Source: an uncultured Sinobacteraceae bacterium
GTDB taxonomy: Bacteria; Pseudomonadota; Gammaproteobacteria; Steroidobacterales; Steroidobacteraceae
Direction: 5' to 3'
DNA length: 13,966 bases
Assembly: GCA_937902995.1 (NCBI GenBank)
Contig: CALEKY010000055.1
Location: 1-13,966, forward strand
The position numbers were made by a program, and so were the translations under genes. Below the pieces are notes generated by a model. It did no database searches and was not told the origin of the DNA. It worked only from the letters and a program-made list of their open reading frames with translations. Every line of letters starts with the position of its first letter. Position 1 is the first letter of the stretch. Positions 7,801-13,796 of the stretch are shown piece by piece.

Positions 7801-9646
7801 CAAAGTGAAGGCGCACAAGAACCGAGCAATCTACGCCACGCACGGCGTGCTACTGCGCCAGCCTGTCGTTCGCTATTACGAGCCATCATCGCGTGCGGCG
7901 ACCTTCCACTTCAGGCATGCAATCGCTGCGGACCGTTCGGTGCACATCGGCGCGACGAATGCCCTGTGTTTCCACACGAGTGCCGTTCAGATGAAGTGGG
8001 CCGACTTCAAGTACTGCAATTCCGCCGACATCTGGTTGGCGCTGTATGCCCAGAAGAATCGACTGCCGGTTCTCACACCGGCGCGTCCGGCCAACTGGGT
8101 GAACGAGGGACGTCATGAGAACGCGAGCGAGACGATCTATCACCATTCGCTGCAACGTACCCGATCGCGTTTCGACAGTTCGCTCGTCCAGGATGCCGTC
8201 CTGAGGCAGGCATGGCCGCTCACGATCCACGTAGACGATCGACCAAAATGGGGGCTCGCGGTTCTCGTGGAAGACGCACAGAGGCTTTCGGAGGCGCTGG
8301 ACAGCTGGTTAAGCAGCGTGTTGAACGTCGAGTGGGTGGTCATTGTCGTTTTCGACCGGTCGAACGAAACACTATCCAGTGAGATTGGCAAGCTAACCAT
8401 CAAGCACGAGACCCATCTGGTCGACAGTCGCGGGGACCCTGTAACCGGTCTGCGTGCGGTGTTCAGTCTTGTCGACCGCATCGGCGTCGACCGGCTGTAC
8501 GCCATCTCCGACCGGGTACGCGTCGCCGCCGGTTCGGGGAACGTGGGGCGGCTATCGGTAGGTAGCGGTGAATACGCGGCGTCACTGCTCGTGCCCGAGG
8601 AAGGTAGCGGTATCTGCGGTCTCGTCGTTTCCCAGTCGGACAGGTTCCGAAGCGTCGCGGACCCTGCGATCCGTTGTGGCTCCGATGTCGACGTCGGAGC
8701 CCAGATTCGGAGCGCATTGACGGGCTGGCGGGAAGCTAGAAAGAACCCCTCGGACCATCGCGGCCGGCCGTCCAAACCAATAAAGGTTAACGACGTATTC
8801 GACCGAGTTCTGGTGCTCAACCTGGACCGGCGCCCTGACCGCTGGCGTGAAATGACAGCGCAACTCCAGAAGGTCGGGATCTCGGCGGAGCGATTCGCCG
8901 CTGTCGATGGGCGCGACCCAGACGTGCTCGCTGAGTACGAGCGCTATGCGGCGTCACCGCCGCACGTGGTCTCGAAAGAACTGCCGCCGATACGTTATAG
9001 CGCAGATCTGTATCGGAACTATGTCAGTCAGGCGCAACGCGTTGCCTACCTGGAAGCAGGAGGCAAGGGAAAGGCAATTCGCTCTGCCGGTGCATGGGGT
9101 TACCTGAGATCGTATGAGGCAATCCTCGAACGTGCCCTCGAAGACCAGGTGCAGAGTCTCCTGGTGTTCGATGACGACGTTCTGCTGCACAACCGGCTAC
9201 CGGAGCTCTTCGCGCAGGTGATGGAGCAGATTCCCGACGACTGGCTGATCCTCCAGTTCGGTACCTTGCAGTACAACTGGTCGTCGTCCGCCGTTCAGTG
9301 GCGGACGCCGATGCTCTATCAGACCAACGGTACAGCAATCGGGTCGCACGCAGTCGGAATGCGGTTCGAAGTGATGCCGTACCTGCTCGATCACGTGAAG
9401 CGCATGGACATGCCTTTCGACATCGGGGCTCTGAGTTCCGCAACTCGCGCCTTTGCGGATCGGTGCTTCGTCATCTATCCCAACCTCGCAATTCAGCGGC
9501 TCACGGATAGCGAGATCGGCACTTCCGAGTTCCTGCAGAGCCATGGAAGACAGCGTGCGCTGGCGACGTATCGTTGGAACATTGCGGATTACATTGATGA
9601 GGCTTTTTCCGAGAACGACGAGGCCCGGGTACGGGCGCAGGAGTAG
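4892..9646 (+). CDS. Giant fusion: FkbM methyltransferase + coiled coil + GT-A + degenerate GT-A-like + GT25 glycosyltransferase
   Basis: This 1584-residue protein begins 2 nt after the previous stop. Domains in order: (1) residues ~15-250, FkbM-type SAM methyltransferase, with SAM loop DAGANIGTHS (63-72), AFEPVPGN (85-92) and KIDVEGME (164-171); the family O-methylates sugars or other acceptors. (2) ~285-545, long charged Ala/Glu/Arg/Leu coiled coil. (3) ~595-725, Arg/Lys/Pro-rich disordered linker. (4) ~733-858, beta-rich module starting YSVGWQGKGWANGP. (5) ~873-1095, GT-A transferase: PIIASLASIPSRREML, metal site VDDDLIF (954-960), later NSADIWLALYAQK. (6) ~1105-1290, GT-A-like segment without an acidic metal motif. 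(7) ~1302-1545, GT25 (LPS glycosyltransferase type): RVLVLNLDRRPDRW, FAAVDGRD, GYLRSYEAI and DDD at 1427-1429. No membrane segment is visible. The protein probably adds two sugars and methylates one substrate within a single scaffold. Domains 1 and 7 are firm; 5 is good; 4 and 6 are inferences from pattern. Confidence 0.9.
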   Translation: MPQNTTSDAVEAVVRYADHQFRFVHDDPQDHIFSILRSSGSFYELELLEMLADLLRPGDLIVDAGANIGTHSIFWAGICRARVIAFEPVPGNAAILRRNVALNGLGDSIRVEEVGLGAAPGTARSVSGAEHNRGMTTLVLDEGGTIKVSRLDDFRFESPVRLLKIDVEGMERQVLEGAVKTLKRDHPYIALEAADRASFLSIARFLGPLGYKVVGTYNCTPTHLFVPKTDARFKDVDGTVLESLVLVRFEWTSLRDVMTSGLATLDRKLNERLLQIERSAEANVEWRGAARQLEELATRVTEGISGIESRFGELARMQEALSTSRARVAALERELAVSVAQESEAKAAAEIAAERITALEKQFAVSLTQYEEARLAAETGNRRIAALEKELADAASQLAEVRAASQAAQSRIETLEKDLAEAVAANNQLRARSEAQSTRHAQQIAQLEERLKARDEELAREKRRADSVSAKLTESRRQCLQLRAEIDRLTKQARAFAAASQTEEARLRERIDTLRERAAARTQQIRQLRTQLNRARGLLHELAGGVEAIAGSGRWRIGDRIGRLVDTVRKRGDSPRVMEDLRRLAGEARTVASAVIGQTAPERLSRSGATPSARKNKSSRPPENAVRISKAPAVEKREPPRGKAATPKAAPHAIVKSIVMTAQPRRQRPVAVTRPEAAGRQREEDHTRQRDGSGRESEPTHTWYVRKIDAPGISAAQPVSAAGREDGRLVSREDYSVGWQGKGWANGPSELLPGGEVRAREKTTSFGFVSRRIGFERGGLVEVVVKLSEGVQDVQPCLRIRTEDDTAVGPDVPLSQQETRVLAFAPARARALKLYVLAPAARAGLSFRIRSVEVFRGDAERHLAEVRRKVGEPIIASLASIPSRREMLRDSVASLLVQCDKVRVFLNNYPDVPEFLSHPRIEVRRSQDWDDRGDAGKMFWVDKDEGQVGYRLIVDDDLIFPPDFAEVMCAKVKAHKNRAIYATHGVLLRQPVVRYYEPSSRAATFHFRHAIAADRSVHIGATNALCFHTSAVQMKWADFKYCNSADIWLALYAQKNRLPVLTPARPANWVNEGRHENASETIYHHSLQRTRSRFDSSLVQDAVLRQAWPLTIHVDDRPKWGLAVLVEDAQRLSEALDSWLSSVLNVEWVVIVVFDRSNETLSSEIGKLTIKHETHLVDSRGDPVTGLRAVFSLVDRIGVDRLYAISDRVRVAAGSGNVGRLSVGSGEYAASLLVPEEGSGICGLVVSQSDRFRSVADPAIRCGSDVDVGAQIRSALTGWREARKNPSDHRGRPSKPIKVNDVFDRVLVLNLDRRPDRWREMTAQLQKVGISAERFAAVDGRDPDVLAEYERYAASPPHVVSKELPPIRYSADLYRNYVSQAQRVAYLEAGGKGKAIRSAGAWGYLRSYEAILERALEDQVQSLLVFDDDVLLHNRLPELFAQVMEQIPDDWLILQFGTLQYNWSSSAVQWRTPMLYQTNGTAIGSHAVGMRFEVMPYLLDHVKRMDMPFDIGALSSATRAFADRCFVIYPNLAIQRLTDSEIGTSEFLQSHGRQRALATYRWNIADYIDEAFSENDEARVRAQE
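5744..6526 (+). other. Long coiled-coil segment of the giant fusion protein
   Basis: Codons ~285-545 of the 1584-residue protein encode an almost unbroken run of Ala, Glu, Arg, Gln and Leu with hydrophobic residues at heptad spacing (LERELA, LEKQFA, LEKELA, LEKDLA, LEERLK) and no proline. If fully helical, about 260 residues would span roughly 38 nm at 0.15 nm rise per residue. It separates the FkbM methyltransferase from all the glycosyltransferase domains. A spacer, oligomerisation or length-measuring role is inference. Confidence 0.85.
5870..6205 (+). repeat. Four tandem 84-bp (28-residue, four-heptad) coiled-coil repeats
   Basis: Starting at codons 327, 355, 383 and 411 (bases 5870, 5954, 6038 and 6122), the protein repeats a 28-residue unit opening with R-V/I-x-A/T-L-E-R/K-x-L/F-A: RVAALERELA, RITALEKQFA, RIAALEKELA, RIETLEKDLA. 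The spacing is exactly 28 residues each time, without indels. A fifth, more diverged unit may start at codon 439 (6206; RHAQQIAQLEERL). The repeat is clear in the protein but eroded in DNA, so it is an old internal duplication, not a recent slippage array. Confidence 0.8.
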
Positions 9647-9654
9647 CCGCGCAG

Positions 9655-11166
9655 ATGGCTAGTGAGCCATTGTTTTCGGTTGTAGTGCCGGCCAGCAACA
9701 ATGCGGCGGACCTCCGGCGTTGCCTGTCGAGCCTGCGCGCACAGACTCTCGAACCGAAACGGTTCGAAGTCATCGTTGTCGCGAGTCCATCTGACGACGA
9801 CACCCAACAGGTGCCGGCTGAGTTCGGTTTCCGCTGTATTTCCGGCACCTATCGAACGCAGTTTGCGGCACGGAATGACGGGATCGCTGCGGCGAGGGGC
9901 ACACTGGTGGCGTTCATCGACTCGGACTGCGAGGCGTGCCCGGATTGGTTGGAGCAGTTTGCGGCTGTCGTCGACGACGAGGAAGCAGGAGCTTTTGCGG
10001 GCGAGATCCTTCCAAAGGAACCAAGGACTTCAGTCGAAAGGTTCTCCAGTCGCCTTGCGATTCTCAAGCAGCGCGTCGCGCTCTCCGGCCTGCAGTTTCA
10101 GTCGTATCCGCGGATCGCGAACGCCGTCTATCGGAAAGCGGTGTTCGATAAGGTCGGACTTTTTGATCCGACTGTCGATTTCGGTGACGACGCCGCATTC
10201 GCGTGGCACATGCGCGCGACGACGAACTGGACGATTCGGTTCGTTCCGGCCGCAATTGTGCGTCAACCACAGCGGTGCAGCCTCGATGGTTTGTACACAC
10301 AGCTTCGTCGTAGAGGCAAGAGCTGGCTCACTTGGACACTTGGCCACAAGGAGTACGTGCCTCCTGCGGTCTCGCGTGTCGAAAACAACCTGCTAGAGCT
10401 TCTTGAGAAGCATGTCCAGCTGCTCGAGCAGACCGGCGCGCCGGCAGAGTACGTGCAATCGGCGCTCGAAGTGACAGCGGAGGCTGCCCAGATGGCCGGC
10501 TACATGCAGGCGCTTGTTCGCCACCTGGCAGGACCGGAGTTCGACAAGCTGGCGGAAGTTGTGAGGAACCGCGCTTCATCGTGCAACGTATGCGGTGGGT
10601 GCAGCTTCATTCCAGGACCGGGAGGGCGCTTAGTAAAGGGGAAACCGCCGCGCTGTCGGAGCTGCGGTTCGCTGGAGCGTCATCGACATCTGTACAGCTT
10701 CTTTGAAATGCGGGGGCGACACGCTGCGGGGATGAATTGCCTCAGTGTGGGAGACAACCTCGGAGCTGCTGGAAAGCTGTTCGGCACGTATCGGCACGTG
10801 AGGCTCGACGACATCGCGCGGGATGCACGGGGTCCATACGACATCGTGGTCGGCGTAAATCTTCTTACTTCGAGTGCGTCAGGAAACCTGACAGCCATAC
10901 TCGAGTCCCTCGTGAAGGCGCTTCATGAGAAGAGTCTGCTCGCCCTCTATGAATCCGGCGCGCAATTCACTCGAGGCGGTGGAGAGAAGTTCGTGGCACA
11001 GGTCGCCGACCGACTTCCGAACGCAAGAGTCAACTCCACAGTGGTCGTCGATAGCGTGACGGGCGAAAGCGCGGTGATGGCAGTCGCTCTGGCCAGGGAT
11101 GCTCGGCTGACAAACGATATCGCCACAGGCACGCAGCCTGGCGAGGTGGTTCATGCTGGCGGCTAG
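9655..11166 (+). CDS. GT2 glycosyltransferase fused to a Cys-cluster 'SLERHR' methyltransferase-like domain
   Basis: The start ATG lies 8 nt after the previous stop; the ribosome site CAGGAG (9638-9643) sits inside the end of the upstream gene. Residues ~6-220 are a GT2 (GT-A) transferase: FSVVVPASNNAADL, FEVIVVASPSDDDT, AARNDGIAAARG and the metal site DSDC (89-92), then GDDAAFAWHM (177-186). A helical linker follows (~240-300). Residues 310-344 carry Cys at 310, 313, 316, 334 and 337, followed directly by GSLERHR, a pattern seen in a group of class I SAM methyltransferases that begin with a small zinc-ribbon-like module. The fold behind it (~360-480) keeps the strand order (NCLSVGDN, YDIVVGVNLL) but lacks an orthodox SAM glycine loop and the usual HVLEH-like motif, so activity is doubtful. 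The GT2 part is confident; the C-terminal role may be binding or vestigial. Confidence 0.88.
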   Translation: MASEPLFSVVVPASNNAADLRRCLSSLRAQTLEPKRFEVIVVASPSDDDTQQVPAEFGFRCISGTYRTQFAARNDGIAAARGTLVAFIDSDCEACPDWLEQFAAVVDDEEAGAFAGEILPKEPRTSVERFSSRLAILKQRVALSGLQFQSYPRIANAVYRKAVFDKVGLFDPTVDFGDDAAFAWHMRATTNWTIRFVPAAIVRQPQRCSLDGLYTQLRRRGKSWLTWTLGHKEYVPPAVSRVENNLLELLEKHVQLLEQTGAPAEYVQSALEVTAEAAQMAGYMQALVRHLAGPEFDKLAEVVRNRASSCNVCGGCSFIPGPGGRLVKGKPPRCRSCGSLERHRHLYSFFEMRGRHAAGMNCLSVGDNLGAAGKLFGTYRHVRLDDIARDARGPYDIVVGVNLLTSSASGNLTAILESLVKALHEKSLLALYESGAQFTRGGGEKFVAQVADRLPNARVNSTVVVDSVTGESAVMAVALARDARLTNDIATGTQPGEVVHAGG

Positions 11167-12151
11167 CGCTTTGAAGAGCCTGGGGACGCTTGACTTTCCG
11201 CCGTACGTGGCGGAGGTGATGGCCGAGTACCTGGAGGTCAATCTCGAGTCGATTGCGGTGCGGCCGGGGTCGCCCCATGCAGACAATCCCATTGTCATCT
11301 CTGTAGTGCGGAACGAGAACGACCGGCTGCCCGACTTCCTTCGTCACTACCGCAGCGCAGGGATTGAGAAATTCGTAATCATCGATAACGGCTCCACGGA
11401 CGGAACAGTGGAGTACCTGATGGAGCAGGCCGATGTCGATCTTTTCCGCGCTCGCCGGCCGTTCGACTGGAAGAAGAAGCACGGGTGGATCAATCTGGCT
11501 ATCACCATGTACGGACGCGACCGCTGGTACATCTACGTCGACGCCGACGAGCATCTGGTATTCGATGGATTAGATCGCGGTAGGTCATTTCGCGATCTGG
11601 TGCGGGTTATGGACAAGCACGGCGTGCTTCGTGTCCGCGGCTTTCTCATCGACATGTACGGCGACGGACCGCTGCTCCGGTCCACGTACAAGCGCGGTGC
11701 GAGGCTTCTTGATGCATATCCGTACTTCGATTGCACGGGCTATCGCGAGGCCGAGTTTCGGGAAATCATCTCTCGTAAGGGAGGACCACGTCAGCGTGCA
11801 TTCTCAATCGCTGACAAGAACTTCCGGCCGGAACTGACCAAGTATCCTCTGTTTAGGCTGCAGGGGTATGACGTCTTCGCGAATCCTCATCACATTTGGC
11901 CTTACGGCGACAACTTTAAGTCGGCTTGCTATATCGGAATTCTGCACTTCAAGTTTCTTCCCGACGCGCTGACGCGGATTCGAAACGCGATCGCGGAAAA
12001 GAACTACTGGGATGGTAGTCTCGAGTACCGGTGCTATGCCGCGGTTCTGGAGCAACATCCGACGTTGTCACTATACGCTTCGGAGAGCGCCAGGTATGAG
12101 CAGGTGGAGAGTCTGCTGAAGCACGGCATGATAAGTGTCATAAGGTGGTGA
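11153..12151 (+). CDS. GT2-type glycosyltransferase (Glyco_tranf_2_4-like)
   Basis: This 332-residue transferase has its ATG inside the preceding gene (14-nt overlap), with GAGGTGG (11143-11149) just upstream, so it is probably translationally coupled. Residues ~45-230 form a GT-A fold of the type that begins with IVISVVRNENDRLPDFLRHY (47-66), followed by VIIDNGSTDGTVEYL, KKKHGWINLA and the metal site YVDADEHLVF (D130-A-D132). The Arg-Asn-Glu pattern after the first strand and the DADE motif are typical of PF13704-type enzymes, which often occur in surface-polysaccharide and glycan-modification clusters. The C-terminal half has conserved-looking aromatic and His residues (PHHIWPYG; GILHFKFLPD), as in related proteins. 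No signal peptide or membrane helix is seen; the acceptor and sugar are unknown. Its stop TGA (12149-12151) overlaps an ATG in the next frame (TGATG), but that ATG may not be used. Confidence 0.87.
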   Translation: MLAASALKSLGTLDFPPYVAEVMAEYLEVNLESIAVRPGSPHADNPIVISVVRNENDRLPDFLRHYRSAGIEKFVIIDNGSTDGTVEYLMEQADVDLFRARRPFDWKKKHGWINLAITMYGRDRWYIYVDADEHLVFDGLDRGRSFRDLVRVMDKHGVLRVRGFLIDMYGDGPLLRSTYKRGARLLDAYPYFDCTGYREAEFREIISRKGGPRQRAFSIADKNFRPELTKYPLFRLQGYDVFANPHHIWPYGDNFKSACYIGILHFKFLPDALTRIRNAIAEKNYWDGSLEYRCYAAVLEQHPTLSLYASESARYEQVESLLKHGMISVIRW

Positions 12152-12282
12152 TGTGTCGTGTTGGCTTTAGGGCGGCATCCGCTGTTCGGGGCGTACGAGA
12201 TTCAGTTGGTTTGCTAGTTCACGGACGAACAACGCGGAAGGTGGTTGCGTCGTCAATTGCGGGGTCAAAGGGTGGTTGCAAG
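12152..12282. other. 131-nt spacer or alternative N-terminal extension of the next gene
   Basis: The next reading frame stays open through this stretch from GTG at 12145 and 12148 and ATG at 12151 (TGATG with the upstream stop, preceded by AAGG). The ~45 residues it would encode are rich in Val, Arg, Ser and Gly, match no methyltransferase motif, and have lower third-position GC than the genes before. I read it as probable intergenic DNA. No convincing terminator or sigma-70 promoter is visible. Confidence 0.4.
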
Positions 12283-12897
12283 ATGTCACCGGAAATTCAA
12301 GCAGAAAACGGCAACCCTAGGCGCTTGGCATGCCTAGATGAACCGAGCTCGTCTCCGCGCCGCTGTGAATGGCGCTTCGCCGTTATTAGCCGCTTCATGT
12401 ATGAGGGAGGCATCGGGGCAGAGATCGGTGTGTTCAAGGGCGCATTTGTTAGCTATCTGCTTTCGACGCGGCCTTCGAAGCTCTATCTGGTTGACCCGTG
12501 GTACAGATTGTCGGCGACGTGGCCCTGGGCGCAGGGGGATAAGTCAACCGTTCGCGCACTGGTGCGGATACTCGACGAGTATCGGCCCGAGATTGAGGCC
12601 AAGCTCATTGAACCGCGGGTGGAGTTCAGTGACGAGTTCCTTAGTTCGATGCCAGACGGCTACTTTGATTGGCTGTATATCGATAGCTCGCATCAGTACG
12701 AACAAACACTTCGCGAGTTGGAGTTAGGTTTCAGGAAGATCAAGCCAGGTGGATTCATCATGGGAGACGACTACAACTCCGATGTGAATGCGCGCCACCA
12801 CGGAGTGTACAAAGCGGTCAAAGAGTTCGAGGCGGCGGGGCGGCTTCGGCTCGTTGTCGATGGTGAAAACATGCAGTTTGTGGCAACTCTGCCGTAG
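12283..12897 (+). CDS. Class I SAM-dependent methyltransferase, Methyltransf_24 type
   Basis: A ~204-residue methyltransferase using SAM. The motif I region AEIGVFKGAFVSYLL starts about 46 residues after the chosen ATG; KLYLVDPW is the acidic end of strand 2; FDWLYIDSSHQYEQT carries the family Asp and His after strand 4; and KPGGFIMGDDY is the strand-5 loop with the second Asp pair. These are the hallmarks of Methyltransf_24 (PF13578) proteins, often found in glycan and natural-product clusters, where they O-methylate small or sugar substrates. The start at 12283 is chosen for AAGGG at 12268-12272 with 10-nt spacing and a normal family length. In-frame starts at 12145 and 12151 would add 46 or 44 residues and couple the gene to its upstream neighbour. 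The protein looks intact, in contrast to the broken relative downstream. Confidence 0.82.
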   Translation: MSPEIQAENGNPRRLACLDEPSSSPRRCEWRFAVISRFMYEGGIGAEIGVFKGAFVSYLLSTRPSKLYLVDPWYRLSATWPWAQGDKSTVRALVRILDEYRPEIEAKLIEPRVEFSDEFLSSMPDGYFDWLYIDSSHQYEQTLRELELGFRKIKPGGFIMGDDYNSDVNARHHGVYKAVKEFEAAGRLRLVVDGENMQFVATLP

Positions 12898-12964
12898 TGC
12901 GCAGCGCTCTATTCCGTTGCTGGGCTCGGTGATCCGGGGCGGTGGGGGACAGAACGAAGGGACG

Positions 12965-13171
12965 ATGAAAAGCGAAGCAGCGGTTGGGCTGAAGCAGTAC
13001 ATGGATGGCGCACGTGAAACTCGAGTTCGGAATCTGCGTGTCGTGGTAGAGCGGTTTGCGGGAGCTCGGGGCGGATCACGAGAGTTGCCAGTAAGCGTTG
13101 TTGTCGCGGTGACCTTCTGCGGCAGAAGTGACGTCGAAGAGCGCCGCAGTGCGGAATCAGTGAGTTCATAA
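12965..13171 (+). CDS. Small unrecognised ORF (68 aa), possibly a decayed gene fragment
   Basis: An ATG with a purine-rich AAGG (12957-12960) 4 nt upstream opens a 68-residue frame that ends 15 nt before the next gene start. I recognise no family. The only suggestive piece is ELPVSVVVAVTF near the middle, which resembles the first strand of a GT2 domain (SVVVPxYN) but lacks the Pro-Tyr/Phe-Asn, and no GT2 motif follows. The frame continues upstream into the preceding gene only as out-of-frame shadow. It could be a non-functional remnant of a glycosyltransferase, a real small protein, or chance. Confidence 0.3.
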   Translation: MKSEAAVGLKQYMDGARETRVRNLRVVVERFAGARGGSRELPVSVVVAVTFCGRSDVEERRSAESVSS

Positions 13172-13186
13172 AGAGGGGCGTCGCAA

Positions 13187-13796
13187 GTGTTAGAGAAACT
13201 GAGTGATCCCGCATGTGCAGCGATCTCGATACCGGATCGATTGACGGTTCAGACGGTCAAGGAGTTTGCTGAACGGAATCCGTATCCCGTGGTTGCGGAG
13301 ATCGGAGTCGGGGTAGGGGCAACATCTGTGGAGCTTGCGCGTGCGTTTGGTAATCGCGGTGAGCTTCACTTGTTTGATTTCGAAGGGCGCGTATCGAGGG
13401 TAATAAAGGATCTCGAACAGCTGGGATTTCGCAATGCGATTGGGTATGAGAATTGGAAGCGCCACGGGGTAGCTGCAATTGGTCGCTGATGCGGCTGATC
13501 CGGGATGGTGGTGGACCGATGTTCGATTTTATCTGCTTGGATGGTGCCATACGTTTGAGCGCGATGCATGTGCGTTTCCTCTTTGCGATCGCTTGCTGAA
13601 GGTGGGTGGAATCATTCAGTTTGATGACTACTCGTGGACTGGTGCGCGGTCGAAGTAGCTGCCAGAGCGCGATGAGTTCCTTACCCAGGAGCAAGTCGAA
13701 ATGCCGAATGTGAAGCTCATTTGTGATCTCCTTGTTGACACCGACCCACGCTATGAATCAGTAGTGCGGACGAAGAGCTGGCGGAAGATTGCATAG
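13187..13796 (+). pseudogene. Broken Methyltransf_24-type SAM methyltransferase (two 1-nt deletions and one amber codon)
   Basis: A GTG start at 13187 has a strong AGAGGGG site (13172-13178). The first frame reads VVAEIGVGVGATSVELA (motif I) and ELHLFDFEGR, then stops at 13487. The next piece continues one frame lower from about 13471 (NWSLMRLIRDGGGPMFDFICLDGA, 13477-13548), and a second step lower at about 13547-13550 gives HTFERDACAF, DRLLKVGGIIQFDDYSWT and, after an in-frame TAG at 13656-13658, PNVKLICDLLVDTDPRYESV to a final TAG at 13794. Adding one base near 13469-13470 and one near 13547-13550 restores a 203-codon frame with all expected family motifs in order, matching the length of the intact methyltransferase upstream. 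Sequencing error could explain one-base losses but not easily the extra amber codon. Substrate unknown. Confidence 0.85.

Noticed and set aside
12788..12964. Upstream part of the open frame that contains the 68-codon ORF
   Set aside because: Most of it overlaps the C-terminal end of the intact methyltransferase in another frame; only the portion from the ATG at 12965 is plausible.
12898..12964. Search for a terminator after the intact methyltransferase
   Set aside because: There are short GC palindromes such as GCGCAGCGC (12900-12908) but no stable stem followed by a T-run.
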